Assembly (NCBI GenBank): GCA_945878065.1
Contig: CAMDXA010000008.1
Location: 14,368-78,367 of the forward strand
Length of the DNA stretch: 64,000 bases
Origin: Bordetella parapertussis
GTDB taxonomy: Bacteria > Pseudomonadota > Gammaproteobacteria > Burkholderiales > Burkholderiaceae_C
Reading direction: 5' to 3'
In this document: one piece after another, positions 9,309 to 18,494 of the stretch
Numbering within the stretch: position 1 is the stretch's first letter
How the letters are laid out: each line of letters opens with the position of its first letter
Made by a program: the position numbers and the translations under genes
The notes under the pieces: model-generated
Databases searched by the model: none
What the model was told of the DNA's origin: nothing
What the model saw: only the letters and a program-made list of their open reading frames with translations

Positions 9309-10172
9309 ATGGACTGGGAACGCCAGCGAGAGAACTGGCCCAACAGCGATTTAAGCCGTTTTGTTTCTGCTGCTGGCGTGCGTTGGCATGTGCAGCAAGC
9401 CGGTACCCACGGCCCACGCGTGTTGCTATTGCACGGCACAGGCGCTTCCTTGCACACCTGGCGCGATTTGCTAAAGCCTTTGGCAGAACACGCGCAAGTG
9501 CTGGCAATCGATTTACCCGGGCATGGCTTTAGCAGCCTGGCTGCCGGTGAAGGCATGTCATTGCCGGGCATGGCGCATGGCATTGCGCAACTTCTTGACC
9601 AATTGGCCTGGCCTGTACAAGCCTTCATTGGCCATTCTGCGGGCGCCGCCATTGCCGCACAGATGGTGCTGGACACACCCTTGCAACCAGAGGTGCTGAT
9701 TGGTATCAACCCGGCTTGGTTACCTTTGCCAGGCTTGGCGGGTTTGCTGTTTCCGCCTGCCGCCAAATTACTGGCCATGACAGAAGCGGTACCGCATTGG
9801 TTTGCCCGCCAAGCGAGCCGCCCCGGCGTGCTGGAAAAATTGCTGCAAAGCACTGGCTCGGTATTGGATGCACGCGGCAACGCCTTGTATGCGCAGTTGG
9901 TGGCCAGCCCGACGCATGCCCAAGGCGCATTGCACATGATGGCGGCCTGGGATTTGTCACGCGGCAGAGACAAGCTGCGACAACTGCGCTGCCCGGTGCG
10001 ACTGTTGGTCGGCGGCAAGGATGCCACGGTTCCTCCGGTCCAAGCCAAACAAGCAATGGAATTGCTACATCACGGTGAACTGACCGAATGGCCGGCCTAC
10101 GGTCACTTGGTGCATGAAGAGGCGCCTGCAGCGACCTTGCTTTATTGCCGAAAACAATTGAGCCTAGAATGA
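9309..10172 (+). CDS. bchO: Alpha/beta hydrolase BchO, Mg-chelatase-associated
   Basis: The 287-aa alpha/beta-hydrolase fold has an oxyanion region LLLHGTGASLHTWRDL. The nucleophile elbow is GHSAGAA and the last catalytic histidine lies near YGHLVHEEAP. BchO is conserved after bchD in purple bacterial clusters and is needed in an undefined way for Mg-chelatase function. It starts three bases after bchD. Its TGA overlaps an in-frame ATG (10169) of the next small gene. Confidence 0.93.
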   Translation: MDWERQRENWPNSDLSRFVSAAGVRWHVQQAGTHGPRVLLLHGTGASLHTWRDLLKPLAEHAQVLAIDLPGHGFSSLAAGEGMSLPGMAHGIAQLLDQLAWPVQAFIGHSAGAAIAAQMVLDTPLQPEVLIGINPAWLPLPGLAGLLFPPAAKLLAMTEAVPHWFARQASRPGVLEKLLQSTGSVLDARGNALYAQLVASPTHAQGALHMMAAWDLSRGRDKLRQLRCPVRLLVGGKDATVPPVQAKQAMELLHHGELTEWPAYGHLVHEEAPAATLLYCRKQLSLE

Positions 10173-10189
10173 TCGCAGAGGTGTCACCC

Positions 10190-10537
10190 ATGAAAAAAAA
10201 TTATTACATTCAATTTTTGAATTTTCTACAGGTGCTCGAGCAAACTTCTGAAGCGCCCGATATCGATATCACCAGCAAACTGATACTTGATCAAGTCGCC
10301 ATTGCCGTGGCCAAAGATGAAATGCTGACCGTGTCCGATGTGATGGGGTTGAAACACATCGGTTCACCGGCCACCTTGCACCGCAAACTCAATACCTTGA
10401 TTGATGCGCACATGGTGGACCCTGTGTTTCATGGCAACAACCGACGCACCAAATACATCGCCTTGACGAAAGAGGGTGAAAGCTACTTTTGCCGTTTGTC
10501 TGATGCCATACAAATGACACAGCCGGCGCATATTTAA
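10190..10537 (+). CDS. Small winged-helix DNA-binding protein, unknown target
   Basis: This 115-aa protein looks like a MarR/ArsR-type winged helix. Recognisable parts are a putative recognition helix GSPATLHRKLNTLIDAHMV, then a wing HGNNRRTKYIALTKEGESYF. ATG 10190 is chosen because AGAGG lies nine bases upstream. An in-frame ATG at 10169 overlaps the bchO stop (ATGA) and would add seven residues. The first 20 codons are AT-rich, unlike bchO. It is co-oriented with bchHIDO and probably co-transcribed. No established photosynthesis regulator of this kind is known to me at this position. Confidence 0.75.
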   Translation: MKKNYYIQFLNFLQVLEQTSEAPDIDITSKLILDQVAIAVAKDEMLTVSDVMGLKHIGSPATLHRKLNTLIDAHMVDPVFHGNNRRTKYIALTKEGESYFCRLSDAIQMTQPAHI

Positions 10538-10539
10538 AT

Positions 10540-10560
10540 GTGTTTTCCCTGTTAAAACAC
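10540..10560. terminator. Weak bidirectional hairpin between convergent genes
   Basis: GTGTTTT (10540-10546) pairs with AAAACAC (10554-10560) around a seven-base loop. It lies exactly between the ends of the winged-helix gene and the convergent secreted-protein gene. The AT-rich stem makes it a weak terminator candidate. Confidence 0.4.
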
Positions 10561-11549
10561 TACTTCACGCAATAAAAATTGACTTCTGCGTAATGAATCT
10601 CAGCATGCGTGCGCACCGGTGAGGGGTTGCGCGTGTCGGGCGAAAAAATCCTTTTGTTTGACAAGGCCCAAAACACATGGCCCAGTGAAACACCGCCGTT
10701 CCAATCACCCAGTATGGACAAATATTCATACTCGTCTTCGCTGGGCAAACGTGCATTCACCATCTTGCAAGCCGTGCTGGCGATTTCCGAATTGGGCGCT
10801 TGGTTGATCGAAAACCCGGGCGCACCCACCAACACCAACATCTTGTCGCCCATCATCACCAGCGTAGGAAAACCGGTTTTCTGAAAATGCCGGACCATTT
10901 GCAGCGCCAGCTTTCCCATCACATTCTCAGGTTTGCCTTGGTCCTTGAAACTGACCGATTCCCCCTTGGGAAGAACCACATGCAGCGTCACCAATAAATC
11001 GCCTTTGCAGCCTGGCGAATAACTGTAAGTGCCCCAGACAAACCCTTTGACCTTTGAGAGCAAGACCGTGTCCTCTGACTCAAAGCGCTTGTTATTCTTC
11101 AGGCCCCGGATCAACTCCAAAGTAGAGCCGGGGTTGGCAAATTGCAACCGGGTGTTTTGTGGATTGAAATTTCGCGTCACCGAATTGATGGACGCTTTCA
11201 ATGTGGCCTCGAGCATGATGTCCATGCCGTTGCCCTCAATGGCCATTTGCTTGTTCTTATCGATCAATTCATCGAGTTTTTGCAAGGTGTAGACCGCATC
11301 TACCGCAGTTACACCCAGCATCAGCAAATCTTTCATGTGGCCCATTGACTGCGACACCAACTCATTGCGACTGCTGCCAAAAGCGTCTTGGTACTGGCAT
11401 AAATCTTGACCGCGCAGGAAAAATACCGTGGGCCACAGCGTGATTTTTTCAACGGCAAATGCCGGTGATGGTGTTTGTAAAGTAAGTCCCAGCGTACAAA
11501 GCGCGAGGAAATTTGCGACAGTCAATTTGGAAATCATCCGCCGCACCAT
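10560..11549 (-). CDS. Exported protein with C-terminal FGE/sulfatase-modifying-like domain
   Basis: The 329-aa protein has a Sec-type signal (SKLTVANFLALCTLGLTLQT then PAFA). The middle third is of unknown type. The last 70 residues resemble the C-terminus of formylglycine-generating-enzyme-like domains: CKMVNARLPSEDEYEYL, then GGVSLGHVFWALSNKRIFSP and VNFYCVK. The catalytic cysteines of true FGE were not identified, so an enzymatic role is doubtful. The start could be ATG 11549 or 11537; longer starts up to 11588 would break the signal peptide. It is divergent from an exporter operon across a long inverted repeat. Confidence 0.7.
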   Translation of the reverse strand: MVRRMISKLTVANFLALCTLGLTLQTPSPAFAVEKITLWPTVFFLRGQDLCQYQDAFGSSRNELVSQSMGHMKDLLMLGVTAVDAVYTLQKLDELIDKNKQMAIEGNGMDIMLEATLKASINSVTRNFNPQNTRLQFANPGSTLELIRGLKNNKRFESEDTVLLSKVKGFVWGTYSYSPGCKGDLLVTLHVVLPKGESVSFKDQGKPENVMGKLALQMVRHFQKTGFPTLVMMGDKMLVLVGAPGFSINQAPNSEIASTACKMVNARLPSEDEYEYLSILGDWNGGVSLGHVFWALSNKRIFSPDTRNPSPVRTHAEIHYAEVNFYCVK

Positions 11550-11571
11550 AAATCCAAACATATAAATCGAA

Positions 11572-11630
11572 TTGACATACATCAACAAAACAATGGTTCA
11601 TGTCAACCCATGATGCTTGATGTATGTCAA
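11572..11630. promoter_or_regulatory. 14-bp perfect inverted repeat in divergent promoter region
   Basis: TTGACATACATCAA (11572-11585) is exactly mirrored by TTGATGTATGTCAA (11617-11630), 31 bases apart. It lies between the FGE-like gene and the exporter operon. TTGACA-like -35 elements sit inside the arms on both strands. The layout suggests an operator for a dimeric regulator or a looping site. The regulator is unknown; the nearby winged-helix protein is one candidate. Confidence 0.6.
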
Positions 11631-11729
11631 GTGTCAAACAGTATTCACGCCTACATTGCATCTACGCATCAGCACCTGATGCGACCGATAAAGCGACGCA
11701 TGCAACTGACCATGGAACCAGATACTTGA

Positions 11730-12932
11730 ATGAGACGCCAGATATGGGTGTGGCTTGCCGTGTCAGCGATCAGCATATTTGCTGTCTACGCGGCGTACCG
11801 TTATTGGGCGGGTCCAAAAATCGTCTTAGTGCCGGTCAGCCAAGGTGACTTGGTGCAAACCATCGTGGCCAGCGGTCATGTGCAAAACCCGAACCGCATT
11901 GACATCAGTTCCCAAATAACTTCTACCGTTGTTTCAGTGACCGTGAAAGAAGGTGACGCCGTGCGGCAGGGTCAGCTGTTAGTGACACTCAACGGCCAGG
12001 AAGCCAATGCGGCGCTGCTTTCTGCCAGAGCCTCGGTGGCGATTGCGCGTGAGCATCTGCGCCAATTGACAGACGTCAATGCGAAAGTAGCCGCGCATGC
12101 GCACGAGCAATCCCAAACCAATTTCAAAAACGCCCAAGACACTCTTGACCGATCGAATGCTTTGTATGCAAGAGGATTTATCGGACAAGCGGCACGGGAT
12201 GACGCTGAGCGACTGATGCGTAACGCACGCGCACAATCGATGATCACTCAAGCGCAATCTGCCAGTTTGCAGAGCCAGGGCAGCGAAATCAATGGTGCCC
12301 AAGCCAATTTGCAACTGGCGTTGTCCAGTTTGGAAGCGGCCAAGGCCAAATGGGCATATGTGCGCATCCATGCACCGCGCAGTGGTGTTTTGATTTTCCG
12401 CAATGTGGAGGCTGGCGACTTGGTACTGCCCGGTAAGCAATTGTTTGTGTTGTCGCCGACTGGCGTCCCAGAGCTGGTGGTGCAGATCGATGAAAAGAAC
12501 ATGAAATGGGTGCGTGTCGGCCAATCAGCAATCGCCAGCGCTGACGCCTACCCTGACCAAAAGTTCAATGCTCGGGTGGTCTTCATCAATCCTGCGGTTG
12601 ATGCATTGCGAGGATCTGTCGAAATAAAGCTCAGCGTCATCGACCCGCCGGAATTCTTGACGCAAGACATGACGGTCACCGTGGATGTCGAAGTTGCCAA
12701 ACGCATGGCAGTGATGAATATTCCTATGTCAGCGGTGCACAACACCGCGCCCGGGCAAGCTTGGGTGTTGCGCTACCGACAAGGACATTTACAAAAAGCA
12801 GACGTAGGCCTGGGCTTACAAGGCAAGGGCCGGGTTGAAATTTTGTCGGGACTGCTTTCCTCCGACTTGCTGGCACCGGATTCTCAAAGCCAGCTGCATG
12901 ACGGATCCGCTGTTCAACTCGCCAACCCGTGA
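11730..12932 (+). CDS. Membrane fusion protein of ABC exporter (MacA/HlyD family)
   Basis: This 400-aa periplasmic adaptor has one N-terminal membrane anchor (residues 5-23). It carries a lipoyl/barrel-sandwich half motif VVSVTVKEGDAVRQGQLL and a coiled-coil hairpin (about 95-220, rich in A, Q and R). The second lipoyl half follows near APRSGVLIFRNVEAGD. It bridges an inner-membrane ABC pump to the periplasm or an outer-membrane channel. The stop overlaps the GTG start of the permease (GTGA). Confidence 0.88.
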   Translation: MRRQIWVWLAVSAISIFAVYAAYRYWAGPKIVLVPVSQGDLVQTIVASGHVQNPNRIDISSQITSTVVSVTVKEGDAVRQGQLLVTLNGQEANAALLSARASVAIAREHLRQLTDVNAKVAAHAHEQSQTNFKNAQDTLDRSNALYARGFIGQAARDDAERLMRNARAQSMITQAQSASLQSQGSEINGAQANLQLALSSLEAAKAKWAYVRIHAPRSGVLIFRNVEAGDLVLPGKQLFVLSPTGVPELVVQIDEKNMKWVRVGQSAIASADAYPDQKFNARVVFINPAVDALRGSVEIKLSVIDPPEFLTQDMTVTVDVEVAKRMAVMNIPMSAVHNTAPGQAWVLRYRQGHLQKADVGLGLQGKGRVEILSGLLSSDLLAPDSQSQLHDGSAVQLANP

Positions 12933-14164
12933 ACACACCAAACTGGCGTGTTTTCGAAGGAATGGTTGCATGGCGATTGCTTCAGGATGGGCGCGTGCAA
13001 ACGATTTTTATTCTGACGGGAATTGCCATCGGTGTTGCTGTGATTGTGTTCATGTCTTCTTTGCTGACAGGCATGCAAAGCAATTTTGTGAACCGCGTGT
13101 TGACTGGGCAAGCGCATATTCAATTGCTCAATCCCAAAGAAAGGGTTGTGTCGCTGAGAGACGGTCCCTCGGCTGCACATGTCATGAGCATTTTGCAAGT
13201 CCCCCTGCAGCGCTTTAAAAGTATCGACCAGTGGCAACCTTTGACAGCGCAACTGACCGCCATGCCAGAGATCAAAGTGGCGTCTCCGTCTGTCACCGGA
13301 TCGGTATTGTTGTTGCGCGGCGAAGCCAGCCGTTCTGTGAGTGTGACAGGGGTATTGCCTGAGCTGTATTTTCAAGTGATTCCGCTGCAAGAAAAATTGA
13401 CAGCAGGAGCCGCCAGCATCACCAGTGAAAGCATTGTGATTGGCATGGACTTGGCCGCCGATCTGGGGCTGACGGTGGGTGAGAAAGTGCGTATATCTGC
13501 AGCCAACGGAAGAACCCTGTTGCTCACGGTCACCGGCATTTTTGACTTGGGCAACAAAAGCGCCAACAGTCGACTGACCTATATTTCGCTGAGAAACGCA
13601 CAAAGTATTTTCGATTTAACCGGTGGCGCCACTGTGATTGATGTGGTCATGCATGATGTCTACCAAGCAGAAGTTGTGGCGCAAGAAATTCATTTGCAAA
13701 CTGGGCTGCAAGCTGACAGTTGGATGAAAACCAATGAGCAATTCTTTACCGCTGTGAAAGCGCAAACCACTGCCAACACTGCCATTCGATTTTTTGTGGG
13801 TCTATCGGTCGGATTCGGCATCGCCAGCGTATTGGTGGTGTCGGTCGTGCAGCGTTCGCGCGAGATAGGCATCATGCGGGCCATGGGCGTCACACGGGGG
13901 CAGATTCTGCGTATTTTTTTGCTGCAAGGCGGTTTGCTGGGGCTAGGCGGTGCATTGCTCGGTTCTGCCATTGGTGCTTCGGCTTTGTCGCTGTGGCAAC
14001 ACTACATGCGCAATGCCGACGGCACCGTCATGTTCGCGCTGGTGTTTGACACCTCGCTGCTTTTGAACACCTTGTTGCTGGCCAGTTTGACAGGATTGGT
14101 ATCTGCATTTGCCCCTGCGCTTCGTGCAGCCAGGCTCGACCCAGTGGTGGCCATCAAAGCATGA
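12929..14164 (+). CDS. ABC exporter permease, FtsX/LolCE/MacB type
   Basis: The 411-aa permease has an N-terminal transmembrane helix (about 20-45), then a large periplasmic MacB_PCD-like domain (about 45-270). A C-terminal FtsX module of three helices follows ([18 protein letters not shown], a [16 protein letters not shown] stretch and a final helix). The cytoplasmic loop [20 protein letters not shown] is the typical coupling region. It shares start-stop overlaps with both neighbours, so the three exporter subunits form one operon. The substrate cannot be read from the sequence. Confidence 0.9.
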   Translation: MNTPNWRVFEGMVAWRLLQDGRVQTIFILTGIAIGVAVIVFMSSLLTGMQSNFVNRVLTGQAHIQLLNPKERVVSLRDGPSAAHVMSILQVPLQRFKSIDQWQPLTAQLTAMPEIKVASPSVTGSVLLLRGEASRSVSVTGVLPELYFQVIPLQEKLTAGAASITSESIVIGMDLAADLGLTVGEKVRISAANGRTLLLTVTGIFDLGNKSANSRLTYISLRNAQSIFDLTGGATVIDVVMHDVYQAEVVAQEIHLQTGLQADSWMKTNEQFFTAVKAQTTANTAIRFFVGLSVGFGIASVLVVSVVQRSREIGIMRAMGVTRGQILRIFLLQGGLLGLGGALLGSAIGASALSLWQHYMRNADGTVMFALVFDTSLLLNTLLLASLTGLVSAFAPALRAARLDPVVAIKA

Positions 14165-14880
14165 GTGCGGGTCCACAGGTACAGCAGGCGCAGCAGACCG
14201 TCCCGGTGCTTGCCTTGGTTGGCATCAAAAAATCTTTCAACATTGGCCAAGCCAATGAAACTGAAATATTGCACGGCATTGATTTGACCTTGGACCCGGG
14301 AGAGTTTTGTGCCGTCATCGGCCCTTCCGGTTCAGGCAAAAGCACGCTGCTCAACAGCATTGGTTTGTTGGATCGCCCGAGCTCGGGCAGCTTGCGCATT
14401 AACGGGGTCGAGACAACTTCTATGAACGACGCCGAATTGACCCACTTACGTGGCCATCAGATCGGCTTTGTTTTTCAATACCACCACTTGCTCACTGCAT
14501 TCACCGCGCTTGAAAACGTGATGATGCCCATGTATGCCAATGTCGGTTTCTATCAACCGAAGATGGAAGAACGCGCCATGGGTTTGCTGGACAAAGTAGG
14601 GTTGCAGCCTTGGCTGCATTCACCATCTTCTCAGTTATCAGGCGGGCAGCAGCAGCGCGTGGCAGTGGCTCGTGCTTTGGTGATGCAACCTTCATTGATA
14701 TTGGCCGATGAACCCACAGGCAATCTGGATTCAAAAAGCGCAGACAAGGTGTTTGACCTCTTGCGCGAGGTATGCCGGGAAAACAAAACCGCCGTGTTGT
14801 TCGTCACACACAATCCTTTGCTTTCCGAAAGATGCGACCGGACCATTCGGGTGGAGGATGGTCAGATCGCCCTGGACTGA
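14161..14880 (+). CDS. ABC exporter ATPase, LolD/MacB type
   Basis: The 239-aa ATPase has Walker [12 protein letters not shown] (about residue 57), signature [15 protein letters not shown] and Walker [14 protein letters not shown]. The H-loop is FVTHNPLL. It powers the FtsX-type permease upstream, whose stop overlaps its start (ATGA). It is convergent with bchP, 27 bases apart. Confidence 0.93.
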   Translation: MSAGPQVQQAQQTVPVLALVGIKKSFNIGQANETEILHGIDLTLDPGEFCAVIGPSGSGKSTLLNSIGLLDRPSSGSLRINGVETTSMNDAELTHLRGHQIGFVFQYHHLLTAFTALENVMMPMYANVGFYQPKMEERAMGLLDKVGLQPWLHSPSSQLSGGQQQRVAVARALVMQPSLILADEPTGNLDSKSADKVFDLLREVCRENKTAVLFVTHNPLLSERCDRTIRVEDGQIALD

Positions 14881-14907
14881 AAGGCTATGGCATGACGTAT
14901 CGCCGCT

Positions 14908-16107
14908 TCAGGTTTTGGCCATGCCCATCAAATGCGCCATGTCTTTCAAGAAAATTTTCACATGCGCCATGGGTTTTTTGCGCTCAAGTTTTTTGTTCAT
15001 GTAGGAATCAAACGTGAGTTTTTGCACATCTTTGTCCTCACACATCTTGACAAAGCTTTCACGCCGCTTGTCAGTGCTGTACCAAAAATACTGCATGATG
15101 CCAAGCACCAAAAACACGGTGCCGTGGTCTTTCATGAAACGCTTGCGCGCCAATTTCAACACCTTGGGATTACCGCTGAGCAGCAATTCATGCGCCGCTT
15201 CTGCAGCGAGTCGCCCGCCCAGCATGGCGTAATAAATACCTTCACCTGACGCGGGTGCCACCACGCCTGCGGCGTCCCCGGCCAGCACCACGTCGCGTCC
15301 GTTGTCCCAACGCGGCAATGGCTTCATCGGCAAAGGCGCACCTTCTCGGCGCAATACCGTCGCGTTTTGCAAACCGGCTGCGTCGCGCAAACGCCCGACC
15401 GCACCGCGCAAAGAAAAACCTTTGTCGGCACTGCCCGTGCCCACGCTCATGGTGTCACCGTGGGGAAACACCCAGCCATAAAAATCGGGTGACAAACTGC
15501 CCCGGTAATACACATCGCAGCGCGAAGGATCGGCGTCGGTTTGCACCATGTCTTGCGGTGTTTGCACAATCTCGTGGTAAGCAAACACGTATTTGGTTTT
15601 TTCTGCACCGGGCACGGCTTGCCTGGCGACTTCAGACTTGGCGCCGTCCGCACCAACGACACAACGCCCTCGGGTGCTTGCTGCAAACGTGACGCCGTCA
15701 TCGGTACGCACCGTGAAATGCACACGGCTCACCCCATCGTCATCGCGTGTGAGTTTGTCGAACACGCCGCGTTGGCGCACCGCGCCGTGTCGCTCGGCGC
15801 GTTCGCGCAACCATTCGTCAAACTGGTCGCGGTTGACCATGCCCACAAACCCGCCTTCAATGGGAATGTCGACTTTTTTATCTTTGGGTGACACCATGCG
15901 TGCGGCACGCGCTTTGGCCACCAGCAATTCATCGGGAATGTGAAAGTCTTTGATCAGGCGTGGCGGTATCGCGCCGCCACACGGCTTGATACGCCCTTGT
16001 CGGTCAAGCAGCAACACCTTGTGCCCTTGCTGTGCAAGGTCATCTGCGGCAGTTGCACCGGCAGGACCACCGCCTACCACCACCACGTCATACGTATCGT
16101 TTTGCAT
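14908..16107 (-). CDS. bchP: Geranylgeranyl diphosphate/bacteriochlorophyll reductase
   Basis: The 399-aa flavoprotein reduces the geranylgeranyl tail of bacteriochlorophyll to phytyl. It has an N-terminal FAD dinucleotide fold VVVVGGGPAGATAADDLA, the CGGAIPPRL motif and a second FAD motif VVLAGDAAGVVAPASGEGI. The start is ATG 16107 because GGAG lies seven bases upstream; a longer reading to 16122 lacks such a site. It lies 39 bases after bchG. Confidence 0.95.
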   Translation of the reverse strand: MQNDTYDVVVVGGGPAGATAADDLAQQGHKVLLLDRQGRIKPCGGAIPPRLIKDFHIPDELLVAKARAARMVSPKDKKVDIPIEGGFVGMVNRDQFDEWLRERAERHGAVRQRGVFDKLTRDDDGVSRVHFTVRTDDGVTFAASTRGRCVVGADGAKSEVARQAVPGAEKTKYVFAYHEIVQTPQDMVQTDADPSRCDVYYRGSLSPDFYGWVFPHGDTMSVGTGSADKGFSLRGAVGRLRDAAGLQNATVLRREGAPLPMKPLPRWDNGRDVVLAGDAAGVVAPASGEGIYYAMLGGRLAAEAAHELLLSGNPKVLKLARKRFMKDHGTVFLVLGIMQYFWYSTDKRRESFVKMCEDKDVQKLTFDSYMNKKLERKKPMAHVKIFLKDMAHLMGMAKT

Positions 16108-16146
16108 AAGAATTCTCCACATACTAGGACCCGTTCACACCCATGT

Positions 16147-17049
16147 TCATGTCGCTGTGGTTTGCACATGACGCCAGGCAAAGGCACTGACCATCATTCC
16201 CGCAACCAGCAACGGCACCCCAAACGCACTCAAACCCAAGGCTTGCTTGACCGGGTCTTTCATAAACCGGTACATCAATGGCACTTGCGCATAAATCAGC
16301 AACAGCACGGCCAAACCGTAAGGCCAGTCGGTCCAGTGCAACAACAACGCCACCACCACAAATTGCGGCAGCAGCATGACCCAGCATGCCGTGCCTGCAG
16401 CGCGTTTGACGCCCAGTTGCACCGGCAATGACCAGACACCCATTTGCCGGTCACCTTCTATCGCTTTGAAATCATTCAAAGTCATGATGCCGTGCGCCGC
16501 GAGGCTGTAGAGCAAGGCCAGGGTCACAATCTGTGCGCCCGGCCATTGACCGCCTGTCATCACAGCAGCACCGGTGATCCAAGCCAAGCCTTCGTAGCTC
16601 AAACCGCAAGCGGCATTGCCCAACCAGCCGTCTTGTTTGAACCGAAAAGGCGGCGCGCTGTAAGCCCAGGCCAACAGCAGCGCCAACAAAGTGGCCTTGA
16701 ACGCCCAGTCTCCCAACTGCCATGCCCAACACAAAGACAAAGCGGTCCACACGATGGCAATACCCAAACCCCAATGGCCGGGAATGCGGCCCGAGGGAAT
16801 CGGGCGATGGGGTTCGTTGATGGCATCGACATGCCGGTCAAACCAATCGTTGACGGCCTGGCTGGTGGCGCAGACCATCGGACCGGCCAACACCACCCCC
16901 CCTACAACCAGCAGCCAATGCTCGGACATGGACTGCCCCGAAGACACCACGCCACAAGCAAACGCCCACATGGGCGGAAACCAGGTGACGGGCTTGAGAA
17001 GCTCTAAAACCGCTGATGCTTGGGGGAACTGCATTGCTGCATTTTTCAT
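16147..17049 (-). CDS. bchG: Bacteriochlorophyll a synthase (prenyltransferase)
   Basis: The 300-aa UbiA-family membrane prenyltransferase attaches geranylgeranyl diphosphate to bacteriochlorophyllide a. It has about eight or nine hydrophobic helices. The first Asp-rich motif is NDWFDRHVDAINEPHRPIPS and the second is NDFKAIEGDRQMGVWSLPV. It leads a bchG-bchP unit. A one-mismatch PpsR box lies directly upstream. Confidence 0.95.
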   Translation of the reverse strand: MKNAAMQFPQASAVLELLKPVTWFPPMWAFACGVVSSGQSMSEHWLLVVGGVVLAGPMVCATSQAVNDWFDRHVDAINEPHRPIPSGRIPGHWGLGIAIVWTALSLCWAWQLGDWAFKATLLALLLAWAYSAPPFRFKQDGWLGNAACGLSYEGLAWITGAAVMTGGQWPGAQIVTLALLYSLAAHGIMTLNDFKAIEGDRQMGVWSLPVQLGVKRAAGTACWVMLLPQFVVVALLLHWTDWPYGLAVLLLIYAQVPLMYRFMKDPVKQALGLSAFGVPLLVAGMMVSAFAWRHVQTTAT

Positions 17050-17063
17050 TTGACAACAACAAA

Positions 17064-17081
17064 TGTCAATCTAAGTTGACG
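17064..17081. promoter_or_regulatory. PpsR-like box upstream of bchG
   Basis: TGTCAATCTAAGTTGACG matches TGT-N12-ACA except for the last base. It shares its TGTCAA half with a second inverted repeat, TTGACA-N8-TGTCAA (17050-17069), so three half-sites lie in a row. TCTAGGGTTTACTC lies 13 bases further upstream of bchG, at 17095-17108. Confidence 0.6.
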
Positions 17082-17102
17082 CTTTTTAGAGGTATCTAGG
17101 GT

Positions 17103-18494
17103 TTACTCTGAGTCAACCTCAGACACCATGCCATAACGGTGCAATTTGACATAGAGACTTTGGCGCGATAACCCGAGCATTTCAGCCGCTGAAGCGCGGT
17201 TGTTGTGGGTGAGCTCCAGGGCGGCCTGTATACACATGCGCTCAATCATGGTGCTGGTCTCGCCGACGATGTCTTTCATTGGCATGCGTCCGACCAATTG
17301 CGACAATTGCTCGACCGAATCGGCCATGCCCGAGGTGGCAGATTTTTCGCGGCCACCGCCCAGACGGATATCGCGGATGAAAAACCCGTAGGTCAGTTCA
17401 TCAGCCACCAAAGTGACTGCGGCCATGTCCACCGCCAACTGCACGCCCGCCACGCTGCGCAGTTCGGTGGCGAATCCTCTGAGGATGCGGGACTGGCGCA
17501 AATTGTTGAGCAGCACTCCCATGTCGACCGAACCGCGTGCCAAATAATCTTCCAAATTTTTATCCACCAATTGACTGCTGGTGCTCAAGCCCAACATGGC
17601 GCATATTTCTGCATTCCCCGCTTTGATCAAGCCACTGCGATCGGTCACGATAAAGCCAATCGGTGCGTTTTCAAGAGCGTTGCTGAACCAATCATTGCCA
17701 TCGGCACTGGCCCCGGACTTGGCACCGCGCTGCGAGCCCATGGGCTGCAAACGCAATAAAAATTGGGGACCGCCTTCTTGTACAAACACCGAGGCATGCA
17801 ATTGGCAGTCTTCATCGGCTTTGAGTGTGCGCACACGCGCGGTTTCCGTGCGTCCCGAGGCTTGGGATGCACGCAACAAGGCATCCAAACTGTCCCGCGA
17901 AGTGGCCTCAAAACATTGGGCGATATCGGTGCCGGGCAAGCGCTTCACCGCCTCCTTCAGCACAGTTTGGGCGGCGTTGTTGGCCTCCATCACGCGACGC
18001 TGTGCCACATCCACCACCAACATCGGATCAGCCACGGACTCAAACAGCAGTCTGTAGCGCGCTTCCATGTGACGCAAGCGCAGGTAATCGCGTTCCATGG
18101 ATTGGTGGGCATCGACCAAACGCCGCTGCATTTGCGACACACCACTCAAGTCGCGACCAAACAACCAGAATTGGGTGTTGTGGGCTAACGCCACAGACAT
18201 GATTTGCAATGGCACATCAGTATCGGCGGGGCCCCGCAAATTGACATGCCGCCATGCATTGGGGGTGTCGGCTTTGGGCGGGACAAACAACTGACGTATT
18301 TTTTCCAGGCTGTCCAAGGAGGACACATCGGATAAGTTTTTGCCCTTCCACACGTTGAGGTTCAGGCGCTGAAGCTCTTTGCCGCTGACCTCGATATCTT
18401 GGATATGGCCTGTTGCATCGGTGACAAAAATGACGTCGGACAAAGCCGACAAGAGGCTTTGAACTTGCTCGGAAGGTAATGCGTTAAGGTTCAC
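17103..18494 (-). CDS. ppsR: Photosynthesis gene repressor PpsR/CrtJ
   Basis: The 463-aa regulator matches the usual PpsR length when started at GTG 18494. It has three PAS domains, at about residues 10-110, 140-250 and 280-390, and a Fis-type helix-turn-helix at the C-terminus (NNRASAAEMLGLSRQSLYVK). The cysteine in ERMCIQAALEL lies where the redox cysteine of the Rhodobacter DNA-binding domain sits. Further cysteines at IAQCFE, EDCQLH and AEICAM could form redox pairs. The start overlaps the aerR stop by 11 bases. PpsR represses bch, crt and puf genes under oxygen or light by binding TGT-N12-ACA pairs. Confidence 0.95.
   Translation of the reverse strand: MNLNALPSEQVQSLLSALSDVIFVTDATGHIQDIEVSGKELQRLNLNVWKGKNLSDVSSLDSLEKIRQLFVPPKADTPNAWRHVNLRGPADTDVPLQIMSVALAHNTQFWLFGRDLSGVSQMQRRLVDAHQSMERDYLRLRHMEARYRLLFESVADPMLVVDVAQRRVMEANNAAQTVLKEAVKRLPGTDIAQCFEATSRDSLDALLRASQASGRTETARVRTLKADEDCQLHASVFVQEGGPQFLLRLQPMGSQRGAKSGASADGNDWFSNALENAPIGFIVTDRSGLIKAGNAEICAMLGLSTSSQLVDKNLEDYLARGSVDMGVLLNNLRQSRILRGFATELRSVAGVQLAVDMAAVTLVADELTYGFFIRDIRLGGGREKSATSGMADSVEQLSQLVGRMPMKDIVGETSTMIERMCIQAALELTHNNRASAAEMLGLSRQSLYVKLHRYGMVSEVDSE

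Noticed and set aside
9140..10048. 302-codon minus-strand frame over bchD and bchO
   Set aside because: Shadow of bchO; the plus-strand product has intact hydrolase motifs.
11597..11638. PpsR box in the exporter promoter region
   Set aside because: Several TGTCAA half-sites occur, but none forms TGT-N12-ACA; the region is better explained by the 14-bp inverted repeat.
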